64,000 nt of DNA from contig CP136061.1 in NCBI GenBank assembly GCA_032622095.1, forward strand, positions 52,151,762-52,215,761. The letters are read 5' to 3'. A program made the position numbers and the translations under genes. The stretch is from Siphonodentalium dalli. Lineage: Eukaryota; Mollusca; Scaphopoda; Gadilida; Siphonodentaliidae. The notes below the pieces were generated by a model. The model was not told the DNA's origin. It made no database searches and saw only the letters and a list, made by a program, of their open reading frames with translations. Below are positions 10,641 to 21,985 of this stretch, in pieces. Numbering within the stretch: the stretch's first letter is position 1; each line of letters starts with the position of its first letter.

Positions 10641-11689
10641 CCTCCCGTGTCTTTAATAATATAATTAACAAAAAAATTGACTGAGTTTACAGACAATTTA
10701 AATGAAACAGTGACTGACCAACTGCGTGACATTCGAGTGGAGGGGATTTCACATTACCAGGCATTGCATCATCTTTGGAAGTGAGACACGAAATTTAAAC
10801 AAATATATGACGGCCGAACAACGAGACAGACTAATGCGAAGACTTCTTAATTTTGTGAGTGACAATTCCAAATTCCAAACTTCAACTGACGACAATTAAC
10901 TATACCCAAAACTACCGCTCTCGCAACAAAAAAACTGGACAAAAAAAAGGAAAGAGTGAAGGCATCAAAAACCAAGACGATCACCAATAAACGACAGAAA
11001 GTTAGCATATAGTATGGAAATATACATAGAGGATCTCACATGAGTTTCTATTTTATACGGAATTTATCAACCGAGTTCACCAAATTCGATTTGAGTCGAG
11101 GTTTACCGAGTGCACTGACTTCAAGGAGAACAAACTCTGCCCATCGTTCCGCCGGGGCCGAGTCAGTGTAAAATAATATATAAATATTCGATTGTATATA
11201 AAACAAACTTTGATTCTAGTACCTGAAGCTCTACTGAAAGAGCAGTGTGATGTCAGGGAAGTTAAACGAAGTAATAATAAGACAAACTAACTAAGTCAAA
11301 ACAACTCAGTGACAAAGAGACAGAGTATAAGCCATAGAGAATGCGGTAGTTAATTAACACCTGTATTAACACCTTTGCTAATCTCATGTTCGTTTGTGTT
11401 CGTTGTTTAGTAGCTTTGCATTCAAATAATGCTTATAACTCGAAAAATAAGTCATCAAAGTTGGAAATAACACCACATACACATATAATGGACCCACACG
11501 CACCCACAAACCAAATTTCACCCTTCTATTCCGCTTTTTAGACCTGTGTTCGTTTATGTTCGTTTGTGTTCGTTTGTGTTCGTTGTTTAGTAGGACCGCG
11601 TTATGCAGTAGGTCCCTATATTTGCGTAGTTCTCCGTAGGTCACTCAATTCGCGTAGGTCCCCGCAGTAATGCAATTACTACTAGTAAG

Positions 11690-13140
11690 TATACTGTATA
11701 GTAGTTTAGTAGTACTACCACTACTAGTACTACTAGGTTGACACTCATATTTTGTCCATTTTCCAAGAATTAATTGAGAAAAAATAAAATATCTACTCTC
11801 ATATCGATACACCAATGGCTGACAATGAACAGGTTGGGCACACATCAAAAACGGTCTACGTAGCTCGTTTTGTCTACTGTAGCCCGATTGAGCTACGTTT
11901 TTAATGTGATTTACACGCCTCCTGCGATTATCGCCATACCACGACAAAAGCGCATTTCAAATTTTCGTGCATTGGTTGTGTACCACTATCACGTCTACAA
12001 AGAAGCAAAAAACTCAACGACCCACCACGGCTTTAATACCTTTTGAGCGATTCAAAATCGATTTGTTTTGGTCAATTTACCATGAAAACCCGTAAGAAAT
12101 GATCATCAAAATCTCTTGATCAAACATCAAATCTGAGGTAGTTCCGGTCGCAATTGTGTTCGTAAACATCCGTGTGCAGGCGGTAATCTGATTGGTTGCA
12201 TTTAGCCGGGGATTAATGGTACGTTCTTAATGGGATTTCAGTGTAACATCTATGATCTATCTGTTGGAATGTACGGAACGACAAATGGACAACCATATTT
12301 GTATAACTGTAATGTTACGCGAGGTGCTTCCAAATTTCAAAGTAGAGTTGTGAATCGTGTTTCCGTAGTTTCCTTCTCTGAATGGCGGTCGCCAAACATT
12401 TAACAAATACTCGTCTCCGAGTGAAGCTGTTCGCTTTATCCAATCAGGTGAGCCACATAAACTGGACGTTCTTGACCTTCAAAAATAAATATCCTGCAAA
12501 AACAAATGGATTGTTCCCTACTTTTTATGGCAAAATCTGATATTTTCGGGAAAGTCACTACCAAACGCTAACAGGTCTTAATTAAAACATCGTTAATTGC
12601 GCCTAAGCCGTGGTGAGTCGTTGGGTTTTTTGCTTCTTTGTGGACGCAATAGTGGTACACAACTAATGAACGAAAATTTGAAATGCGCTTTTCTCATGGT
12701 ACATTGTATGTCGGTAATCGATGGAGGTGTGTAAATCACATTAAAAACGTAGCTCAATTGGGCTACAGTAGACAAAACGAGCTACGTAGACCGTTTTGGA
12801 TGTGTGCCCGACCTGATGAAACCTATATACAGTTTTGCTGAAGATTAGGTAGTATTTTGCGTGAATAGCTCCATAATGTTGAAAAAAATAGCTTTTTAAA
12901 ATTTTTGGTAGGGGGTATAGTTTGGTTATCATGAAATATTTTCACGTATTTGACACAAAAGTCTCAATTTTTGTTATAAATGTATTCAATAGTGTCTGAT
13001 ATAATAGAAATAACACATAGAAATACCAAAAGACTGCCATTACTACTGACTTTGTTTCATATTCCTAACACCCTGAAGCTGCTGTAACTGCATCTGAATA
13101 TCTGGAAAATGGTTTTGAAAAAAATCGATGCCAATTGTTA
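11690..13140. mobile_element. TIR element nested in the 8.1-14.8 kb transposon
   Basis: Inverted arms at about 11745-12040 and 12590-12890 share CTACGTAGCTCGTTTTGTCT, the block AAGCAAAAAACTCAACGACC and GAAATTTGAAATGCGC in opposite orientation. It splits the left arm of the host element, whose sequence resumes near 13145. No coding capacity or clear target duplication was seen, so the outer limits are approximate. Confidence 0.65.
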
Positions 13141-13310
13141 ATACATGATTTCAAGTTATTGACTGATAAAATGGATTGATACCACTAAATGATCATGTTA
13201 GATGTTACTTTGCATATTTTTTTTATAATTAATTTCCCAAATCTGATGGGTTTGTTTGCTTAGTGATACTTAGACTAGAGGATGAAGCCTAACTAAAATT
13301 ACGTGCCATG

Positions 13311-14594
13311 TTCATGCATTCGTGTTCCGACCGCCGACGAGAGAGGACGTCTTGGCTTGAGCACTCCAGGACTTTGCTCGCTCGGCGATCGGATTACTGG
13401 CTTTGAAATTTGATATATGTATATTATTTATTCTATGTAGACTTTTTTGTTTTTTTTCTCTCTTTTTGTTTTCTTTTCTGAAATTAAATTAATTAAAGGC
13501 ATAAATATGAGGGGTGAAGGAAAGGGCCCATCGGCCCTTTCGACCATCCCAGGGTTAGCCCCCCCCCCCCCCCAAATGACAATAAATAATTCAAATTCAT
13601 GAGGAATTAAGGAAAGGGCCTCTCGGCCCTTTCGACAATCCCGGGTTAGCCACCCCAAACCACCCATGCACCTCGATTCAAATTCATTAAAATTATTCAA
13701 CATGTTGATTAAACCCGCCTACTGTTGATTAAACTTCGCAGAGTGGATTAAACATTCTTCATACAATTTGAACGGAAAAGTGTTTATCCATCGCATTTTG
13801 TTTCTGAATAAAAAATGTTTCTGAAGCATAAGTTGAATAATTATTATCCGGCTAATTAAGTGATCGTGTTTTGATTGGACGTATATTTTTCTAACGGTCA
13901 TCTCTGCGTTCTGATTGGTCAAATAGTAATGTCGGGTTTTATGCAGAAGAAATTAGGAAATTATTTATTTGGTTTTGTGATTATTTGCATTAATTCTAAT
14001 TCTAGTTAACAAATTATAGCGTTCTGTATTGCTATTTTACTACCACCAATTTTAATAAAATGCCATATATAGCCTCAACAACTCCAATAAAAATTTATTA
14101 TTTAAAATTTCCATCGGATCGGTATTGGTGTATATTTAAATGAGATATTGAGTAGGATGGTGGATACTATATTAATTCGTTGTCCCATTTTATTATTGTG
14201 AATTATTTATGAGTATACTTAATTAGTATTCTCGATCAGTATTGATATCAATTTAATTTAAGTTGTAAACAATCTTCAATCGGTGTATACATGTACATAT
14301 ATATATGTTTTATACCATTGCTTGTGCTTCATTGTTTTGTGCTGTCATTTAAATATTATGTTATAAACGTTTTGTTGCATGTTTTGATATTCAATAAACT
14401 ATGAAAAATATCAAATTCTCCTATCTAACGCATCCATGCCCACTCACCTATACTGATGAATCAAGAAATCTGATAATCCTCTTATTTTCTGCTCCAAAAG
14501 TCACATAAATCAATGCAAAAATACAATCAGTTATCCTCCAATTAATATCTGTCCACGAAGCCAGTAAGATAATCCTCTTACTTTCTGGATCAGA
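13311..14594. other. Core of the composite transposon
   Basis: This is the single-copy interior between the inverted arms of the 8119-14847 element. It has two GGGCC-rich imperfect repeats (around 13510-13560 and 13600-13650, each with AAAGGGCC followed by CGGCCCTTTCGAC) and a poly(C) run at 13560. No transposase domain was recognised. Confidence 0.5.
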
Positions 14595-14970
14595 AATCAC
14601 GTAATTTTAGTTAGGCTTCATCCTCTAAGTATCACTAAGCAAACAAACCCATCAGATTTCGGAAATTAATTATATAAAAAAATTTGCATAGTAACATAAC
14701 ATGATCATTTAGTGGTATCAATCCATTTTATCTGTCAATAAATCATGTAGACCTACTATATATTGCATTACTGCGGGGACCTACGCGAATTGAGCGACCT
14801 ACAGAGACCTACACAAATTTAGGGACCTACTGCATAACGCAGTACCCTTTTTTAATGGCTAATAGATGCAAAACATGTAGACAATTGAGCAAAAGCACAT
14901 ATACAAAAGAGCAATACAGAGTGTGACATTCATATGGTATAATTAAGTATAAAAATTATAGATAAATACA

Positions 14971-15136
14971 TGTTATCGCTGCAGTGAATTGATCTGGGGC
15001 GAAGTATCACGTCGAGTTGAAGAGGTCAGATCGCTGGATCAAACGAGCCGCCACAGGCGTCGAGTTTGATCCAGCGATCTGACCTCTTCAACGAGACGTG
15101 ATGCGAAGCCCAGATCAATTCACTGCAGCGATAACA
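14971..15136. mobile_element. Small foldback (hairpin) element
   Basis: This near-perfect palindrome has 70-bp arms starting TGTTATCGCTGCAGTGAATT and a short loop around GAGCCGCCACAGGC. The arms include GAAGAGGTCAGATCGCTGG and its complement. It has the size and form of a miniature inverted-repeat element. The flanks show no obvious target duplication. Confidence 0.75.
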
Positions 15137-16247
15137 GGTTTATTATATGATATGCTTTTTATTTAAAAAGCACAATTTCTCTCATTAATTATGAAATGAA
15201 ACCAATTGCACACGCTCGCTAGTATCAAAAATAAAGAAAGAACTGTCCTGCTTTTTCCGGTCATGTGCAGTATGCGAGATAGAGAAGGGTGGTATGACAT
15301 CGGATCAAACTGTAGCTGATCCGATGGTCGGGAAATGATCACTTTCCTATAGTGGTATTGGGGAATGAAAAACGATAGTCATATAATAAATAAATATAAC
15401 AAGAATGCAACCTGACAGTTCTGCAGAGGGACAAGATAGTGAATAAACCTAGCTTAGTAATAACTACTAAAAAGATACTCATACCTTTATATATATATAT
15501 ACAAACATGAATAATCAAACCGTGCCATCCCACCCTCCTCCCTCAACAGGACTGTCATGTTGCTTAAGAGATACTAGAAAGATAACTGGAGATAGGTAAG
15601 ACATTAAAAGATAGAGGTAGAAAGATAGAGAAGTAGAGGAGAAATATACACATGAATAAGCTCGGTCTGACAGGTCATGCCATCGATTGCCATCAAGGAG
15701 CGCACAGGAAAGCAAGCCAAAGCTCGCTTATTTCCACTGTGGTCCTTAAGGGTAACCGATCCTTTTCATACTGAACTGATTACCTCATGTACAAAGTTCG
15801 GACTTTGGTCACAATCTATATATATAGGCCTACCTCAGTACCTACTAGTAGTACTAGGGGGTTGCCCATAAAAAATGACAGGTGCCAAAACATGACATGC
15901 ATGCATGTAGTCAAAAATCTACGGGATACTAAAGATATACATGTCAATGTATAGTCAATTTTGGACTAGCATGCATGATGCTAGATCCATTGGAACTTAG
16001 TAGCATGGCTTACACCATCTAAGTTCCATCGCCCCTGTTCAATGCTATGAGCGGGTAGATTTTCAATAAAAGTAACAATTATGACCAACGCACATGTATT
16101 TATCAACTAAATACTAATACAAGTGTGATTTACTGTGAAACCATCCACTCAACACAACGTTTCATTTATCCTTAAAATCCGACAAATAACAGAACGTAAA
16201 CACTGACATGTCTACCATAACATGTGACCGCAACATGTCTTTGCACG
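15137..16247. other. Intergenic DNA, no gene recognised
   Basis: The stretch is AT-rich with a small hairpin near 15300-15325 (TCGGATCAAAC against GCTGATCCGA). A short segment around 15850-15895 resembles one at 44925-44975 (GGTTGCCCATAAAAAATGAC), a dispersed repeat of unknown type. No coding sequence is supported. Confidence 0.4.
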
Positions 16248-16751
16248 TGTAACAGAAAGCAGATTCCTGTCTGATCATACAATTCCCGGCAGAGTTCAAA
16301 TGACAACTAGTAGTCAAAACGGCATACTTTATTAACACAGCCAAGACATGCATCACAGGTCCATTATGGGGTTAGTTGGTATGCTTGGTAGGATACAGCA
16401 TGCCAATTTAAGAAAACAGCATAGGCAACCAAATACCAGTAAATATGATTTACTTTAGTATTTGTTTGGAAGCCAAATACCAGTAAATGTGATTTACTTT
16501 AGTATTTGGCTCCTGGAAGCCGGTGTGGCTTTAACCTGGACAATATTACAACCAAAGAACAGAAAAACCATTACTACCTCTATACTGGACCAGTAATGCA
16601 CCAACTGAGGTGTATTAGAATTAGGTGATTTTATAATGAGGAGCATAGCAGATAGAGTTGTCCCTCCTGTAATGTTCATTGGAATAGAGCAGTTAATAAA
16701 GACATCCACTTGTATGAACATTACAGGCGGGGCAAATCTACATCCGCCACA
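16248..16751 (-). repeat. 3' long terminal repeat
   Basis: This direct copy of the 21986-22495 repeat begins TGTGGCGGATGTAG and ends CTTTCTGTTACA on the minus strand. The homology stops abruptly at both borders, exactly where TG and CA are expected for LTRs. Confidence 0.8.
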
Positions 16752-16759
16752 TTCCCCCC
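16752..16759 (-). other. Polypurine tract of the LTR element, interrupted
   Basis: The minus strand reads GGGGGGAA directly before the 3' LTR. Continuing across the inserted 16760-20704 element, the original tract would have extended into GAGGTGGG (plus-strand complement at 20705-20712). Its position matches a plus-strand priming site. Confidence 0.6.
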
Positions 16760-19700
16760 TAGTCCAGGAGATCGGGAGGTAGTGTTGCTCATATTGACGG
16801 ACAAGCTGCGACCATGTTATTTTTAATGTTTTAGGTATGGTAATGAAGAAAAATCATGATAGCAAGAACAAATTTGTAGCCTTCTTTGTTTTTTTTTCGA
16901 TTTTTCGGGCATTTTTCTACATTTTAAGCCCAAAATTTTCATTTTTTTTTCAATGTGTAAAGATTTCATTTTAGCATGATTTTGGTGATTAAGTTGAATA
17001 GTAATTGTGTTAATAATGTTAAATAACTAATTGTGCTGAAAAAATTGAAGAATTTAAATGTTTTTTTCTTCAATATTTTACCATTTTGTTTACTTTTTTA
17101 CGCAAAATAGTCCAAATTGCAACCATTTCATCTTAGTATGATTTTAAGGTTAAAATTCACCATAATTATTTTAATATTGTTAAATAATTTACAACTTGGC
17201 TTCTACAATGTTTTTAAATGGATTTAAGAAGGTTTCTACTTGTTTTCTAAGTTGAGGGGGGGGGGGTCTAATTCAAATCTAATTAAACATTGTACTGTTC
17301 AAAATTAGATAAATTCCTTAAGGCGTATGGTAGATATACGTAACTAGTTTCCAAAACGTATACAATTGCCTTTCTACCCTGTGCGTTATGCACGCGAGTG
17401 GGATTTTACAAATTAAATTATGATGAAAAACCCTGAATTTTGGGTGTGGTCACATTTGTGGTCATAATATTCCCATTAGAGAGTGGATGGACATGGGGCA
17501 TTCGACACTGTGCAGTATATATGTATATAACAAGCATGACATGAGAAATTAGTATCTTTCTACTAAACTGTGCTTCCAGAGTTATCAGGAATCGAGTATC
17601 GGTGTTATTTCTTACCCCCCAAAAAATGGTCAATTTTGAAACGGGGTATGTGGGTCAAAGGACCACTGGGAGATAATAGGATGTCCAATGACTTCTATAT
17701 TTCTATCGTATCACAGTAAAGCTTTTTTGTAAATTTGGCGCAGTTTACACGATCAAAGTTCGATTTTCTTTACAATTATATGTTACAAGCAACTAATTAT
17801 ATAGAGTTACACTTCTTGAAACTCGAGTCAGCATAACTAAACAATCTGGCTGCTGATTGGTTGATTATCATTGAGGGAAATATCCCTAATCGGGAACAGA
17901 AAATCATAGCCTACATAAATATAGCGATTGTGTATGTTTAGATGTCCAGGAAGAGTCTGGTGGTATCCAGAAGTTACGCAAGGGGTCTGGATATGTTTAT
18001 GCTGCTGATGTTTGTGCAGTAAATGGGGTAGTTGTGGAAATGCAAGATTATCGTTTGAAAAAAATACCGAAAATAGCGCGTTTGTTGTCACATACTGGTG
18101 CAGCGGATGACGTGCTAAGGGAAAATTGACCACTTGAAGTTCAAATAGGCTTAACCCATAGCTGGCAGGACTTTTAGTTAACACTGTCGCCTATGGAAAA
18201 TAATTAGGTGTTTGTAACCTATAGATACCAAGCTTCGGTACATTAATTATTATTTATATATTACTATATTTAAATCAGATTTATGCATACAGTCGACGTC
18301 GAAACAAAAACATGAATGTACCGATTATTCGTGACATTCAAGTTAAATGTTCAATAATTGAAAATTATACTGTGACTGGTTCATTCAACATGAAGTTAAT
18401 CAAGGTGTATCTTTATTAATAACAGTATACAGTACTATCAAAATCAGAAGAAGCATGTGACCCTGGGTACTTATCTCCCAGTGCTGTGGCAAAAAAAAAA
18501 TTGACAATGCATTCTTAAACCCAAACCTGTGGCGGTTTTTCATCCAATGCACCGAAGCTTCGTGCCATGTACCGAAGCTTCGTGACGTGTCAGAACTCCA
18601 GGAATATACCACCATATGACATCACATGGTACCGGTAACAAACGTTGAATGGTCACCAGAAACCCGGATATTAATAATTTCAGATCACAATTAACATCGC
18701 ATTATATATTAACCCATCGAGTAATATGTCATGACACACTATATTACACCTACTATATAACTGCTCCCTCCCTGACACAGGGCTACATATAAGAAGTTTA
18801 TCGATGTCTACTTAATGAGAGTATACAGTTCCGTCAAAATCTGGCGAAAATGTGACCTCGCATCGTTAACCCCAATCTGTGGCGATTTTTCATTCAATTT
18901 ACCGAAGCTTCGTGACACGTACCGTCAAATGGCATCAAACGTTGAATGGTCATCATAAACTTTGATATCAGTCATTTCAGATCGTAATTATCATGGAATT
19001 ATATATTAACCCATGGTGTAATTATGTCAAAATGACACACTATATTACATCCACCCTATATAACTGCTTCCTCCCTGACACAGTGCTACATACAAGAAGT
19101 TTATAATTGTCTACTTAATGAGAGCATATAGTTCTGTCGAAATCTGGCGAAAAATGTGACCTTGCATCATTAACCCCAAATCTGTGGCGGTTTTTCATCC
19201 TATGTACCGAAGCTTCGTGACATGTACCGAAGCTTGGTGACGTGTCAGAATTTCTAAAATATACCCCATCGGGACATCAAATGGTATCAAACGTTGAATG
19301 GTCACCAGAAATCTCGATATTAGTCATTTCAGACCATAATAACATAGCATTATATATTAACCCATCGAGAAATATGTCAAAATGACACACTATATTACAC
19401 CACCCCTATATAACTGCGTCCTCCCTGACACAGGCTGCATATAAAAAGTTTATCCATGTCTACTTAATGAGTATAGAGTTCTGTCAAAATCGGGCGAACA
19501 ATTTGGTCTATAAATCCCGTAGTGTGACACATTTAATATAGACCAAAACAATAAACACCTTTCAACTCAAATATAGTTACATTTTAATTGCAAAAATGGT
19601 CCAAACATGAAAAGTTAATTTTTGCCGATATTTAAGTCAACTTTATGAGAGAAAATTCCAATATTTTTGGTGATGTCAGTGGTGACAATAGTAACAATTA

Positions 19701-20704
19701 ACCATGGCACATCAGACATGTTAGTATTCAATGTATAGAAGGCAGAATAGCCAATTTTGTACATCATCCACAACTTGTAATCGATTGCAGGACACGCTGG
19801 GGCAATATCTATCATTTTCCATATTTTGGCAGCCATTTTGAGCCAAAGTAATATTTTGGTTCCAGTGAGTTGGAATATTCATAGGTATAATCATATGCAT
19901 CACTTACATTACAAAGTTCTGTTCATTTCTTGTTAAAATATGACTATAATCCCAATTGTGTTTTTTTTGTGAAATTTTATACTGCGTTCTGTAAATTCGA
20001 AATTTTGAGGGAACGGAAGGGGCTAAGAACCCAAAAAGTGCATATTTAATTGCCCCAATGATCAGTTACACAAAATACAAAATAAAGTCGCATTACTCAA
20101 CCAGTTCCAAACAGCATAAATCGATCTAGAAGATATTTGTAAAAAAAAAGTCATATTTTCAACTTCCGGCAGCCATTTTGGTGGCCATCTTGGATGGTGA
20201 GTTTCAATTTTGCCCCAAAAAAGTGACATTATGTCTTAGCTTCACGAAAATATATACATTTGTATACATTTTACAAGAATTTCACCGCTATAATTTGCAT
20301 AAAACTGACTTAGGGTCTGGTCTGAAAAACGGTGGCCATGATGGACGCCATTTTGTCTGGAGTCTATACGGCCACTTTTTGTTCTTGTTAACATTGCTTA
20401 AAAGTTGAAGGACATAATAAGGAACAAAATGAGTTGGGAGAAGTTAAGTCCCAGGGGGTGCAAGGGTACCCATATTAGCTCCCGGACTACTAGTAGTACT
20501 ATGACGTCGCCGGAAAATTCTTTCATTTTCGGTCGTCGGGTAGGTCAATAAAAACACGTTTTTCGCCAATTAAGCTACAAATTCACCACTGCTATCATGG
20601 ATTTTCGTAATCTACATATATTTTACTACAAAATTGGACCGGATAGCACTTGTCCGTCAAAATGAGCAACATTTGTTATTTCTTGGGGTCGATCTCCTGG
20701 ACTA
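16760..20704. mobile_element. TIR element with TAGTCCAGGAGA ends, 3-bp target duplication
   Basis: Left TAGTCCAGGAGATCG and right CGATCTCCTGGACTA are inverted. Further inside, GTTGCTCATATTGACGGACA faces a near-complement at about 20650-20672. CCC flanks both sides (16757-16759 and 20705-20707). The interior holds a tandem satellite (18400-19500) and GCCATTTTGG-rich repeats but no transposase. It shares ends and the CTGGAGTCTATACGGCCACT block with the 53563-62109 element, so they form one family. A 3-bp duplication that is not TWA, with these termini, does not match a superfamily I can name confidently. Confidence 0.75.
18400..19500. repeat. Tandem satellite, ~300-400 bp unit, about three copies
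   Basis: Units begin near 18413, 18811, 19113 and 19465 with a shared AGTTCTGTCAAAATC-type block. Within each unit are CTGTGGCGGTTTTTCAT, one or two ACCGAAGCTTCGTGAC palindromic boxes, a 'tattaacccat' block and CCTCCCTGACACAG. Spacing varies (about 398, 302 and 352 bp), partly because the ACCGAAGCTTCG box is single or doubled. It has no coding capacity and lies inside the 16760-20704 element. Confidence 0.8.
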
Positions 20705-21057
20705 CCCACCTCAAGACTGAATTTAATCATTCAGTACACACACACACATGTATATAAAATCAATAAAAGTCAGAAGTTTATATATACTGGGATAATGGTA
20801 TCGCACAATCCCTCGAACAGGTACATGTTCACTGTCCATGTGAGTTATTTTGGACGCACCACCCGAATGTTCGGAGCTATGGTAGCATGATAACAACACA
20901 CACGATTCCTGGTCGAACAAGCTGAACAAGATCCTCAGATCTCACGAAATAAAAACATGGTTGAACCGGTGGAGAGAAATGTTAGTGACCAAACTTCCTT
21001 GGAGGTGCTCGGCCTTTAACTCTTTGCGCCTCCGAGTAAAATCACATGTTCGATCGT
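20705..21057 (-). other. 3' internal region of the LTR element
   Basis: This lies downstream of the cold-shock frame stop on the minus strand. It has no pol-like sequence. A short minus frame at 20723-20929 shows no domain. It probably served as the 3' untranslated part leading to the polypurine tract. Confidence 0.45.
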
Positions 21058-21310
21058 TCACGGAACTACCTTGGGTCCTCTTTGAACGAATGCCTGTCGG
21101 CCTTCGTCATTTTGTCCGCCTGTGTCGGATTTCTCTCCAACACTATCATTACCACCTTGTTTCTTTCCATGTGATCTGCATGACATCGCATGTTGACTAC
21201 CAAGAACAGATTTTCCGTCCATTCCCGACACATTCTTGGTCTTGGGTCCACATCTACTCTCGATGCATTGGTCAACATCGAAGTCCACCTGCTCTCCATC
21301 ACCTAGACTC
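21058..21310 (-). pseudogene. Cold-shock domain, C-terminal part (frame 3)
   Basis: After a one-base frame change near 21303-21310, the reading continues with [12 protein letters not shown], then NVSG and a VLGSQ motif. These correspond to the last strands of a Y-box cold-shock domain. A polar tail rich in G, S, K, D and Q follows, and the frame ends at a stop at 21058. The tail resembles an RNA-binding Y-box tail in composition only. The disruption suggests this copy is inactive, unless frameshifting is used. Confidence 0.65.
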
Positions 21311-21658
21311 ACAAAGACGGTGGTGTGGGTTGTTTCTCGTAATGACTGAATAGTGCACAAACACATCACTTTCAAAGTCATCACACACAATGAACCCGTA
21401 GCCTTTCCTGACATTAAACCACTTAACAGTCACATGGTGCCTGTCTGAAGTACGAATGTTGACGTCTGATGTAACATGCGCTGATGTAGCGAGATGGTCT
21501 GCTTCAGCGTTTCCAACTTTCTCACCTTCAGATAAACAGTTGTCAATGTGAACCATATAATCAATGAGTTCTGGATTCATAGGTCCATCGGGTAATCGCA
21601 TCGAACCCACAATCCCATGTTGATGGTAAGTTTCAGAAATCTCAACTAGCCATTCCAT
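21299..21658 (-). pseudogene. Gag tail and cold-shock domain, first part (frame 2)
   Basis: The 119-codon frame begins [15 protein letters not shown], which fits the end of a Gag capsid, then has a linker of about 60 residues. From about residue 75 it enters a cold-shock domain: [16 protein letters not shown] carries the RNP1 motif (KGYGFI), DVFVH is RNP2, and SVITRNN follows. The double-N-P and later GDGE signature are characteristic of animal Y-box proteins rather than bacterial Csp. The frame stops at 21299, inside the domain; the rest of the fold is in another frame. The CSD occupies the place where a Gag normally has its zinc-knuckle nucleocapsid. Confidence 0.7.
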
Positions 21659-21872
21659 TGACAGTAAACTGTGGCTGATGAAACGAAATCAAACTCCTGA
21701 AGCTATCGTGAGCATCTATTCCATCCATAAACTGATAAACAGCCAACTGTTCCACTCTCTCGTCTGACAGAAGAGGATACGCCAAGTCGCACAAGTCAAA
21801 CAAATCCATCCCATAGTCGAAACAACACTCATCATCCCCTTGCGACGACTTCGAAAATTCAGCATATGATCG
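21642..21872 (-). pseudogene. Gag capsid-like fragment of the LTR element (frame 1)
   Basis: This open stretch of 76 codons has no start codon. It contains FDLCDLAYPLLSDERVEQLA followed by VYQFMDGIDAHDSF and FHQPQ. The pattern of aromatic/proline, 'ER.E.LA...F..GI' and a later proline resembles the C-terminal capsid domain of Ty3/gypsy-type Gag proteins. The N-terminal part of Gag is absent or in another frame close to the primer site. A frame change near 21650 separates it from the next segment, so it is broken as it stands. Assignment rests on pattern recognition, without a profile search. Confidence 0.55.
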
Positions 21873-21968
21873 TCAGATGCAGTGAACCGTGACGGGAGCT
21901 GTCCAGATCTGGTACCGTAGCCATAATGTGCTGATGTCTGTGGACCGTTGAACTCTAAACGGGAAATG

Positions 21969-21984
21969 CCCGGATTCTCCACCA
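21969..21984 (-). other. Candidate primer-binding site
   Basis: One base inside the 5' LTR the minus strand reads TGGTGGAGAATCCGGG. That matches the expected layout for a tRNA 3' end: complement of CCA, a discriminator base, seven acceptor-stem bases, then a T-stem-like CCGGG. I could not name the tRNA. Confidence 0.55.
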
Positions 21985-21985
21985 G

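Larger units (their letters stand above)
8135..11597. mobile_element. Long-TIR foldback-like transposon, 9-bp target duplication
   Basis: Inverted arms of roughly 280 bp (8135-~8415 and ~11320-11597) share GGTCCTACTAAACAACG, a run of ACGAACACAA units, a block around GGGTGAAATTTGG and GGTGTTAATTAACTAC. The element is flanked by GCGTTATGC at 8126-8134 and 11598-11606, which is the host element's own terminal sequence. The duplication therefore also dates the insertion as younger than the host element. The interior has no transposase and contains a non-LTR retrotransposon. Long TIRs with a 9-bp duplication point to a MULE/foldback type. Confidence 0.8.
8119..14847. mobile_element. Composite TIR DNA transposon interrupted by nested insertions
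   Basis: The outer ends are inverted: left GGTGACGCGTTATGC, and the right end reads inward as GGGTACTGCGTTATGC. TTTTTTAA flanks both sides (8111-8118 and 14848-14855), an 8-bp target duplication. The left inverted arm is scattered over 8119-8134, 11598-~11690 and ~13145-13310, and it pairs with a continuous right arm at ~14595-14847. The interruptions are the element at 8135-11597 and another at ~11690-13140. Without them the element is about 1.8 kb with ~250-bp arms and no transposase. The 8-bp duplication fits hAT or MULE superfamilies; the class is uncertain. Confidence 0.75.

Noticed and set aside
20961-21353. 130-codon plus-strand frame
   Set aside because: Antisense to the cold-shock/Gag region, with no domain of its own.
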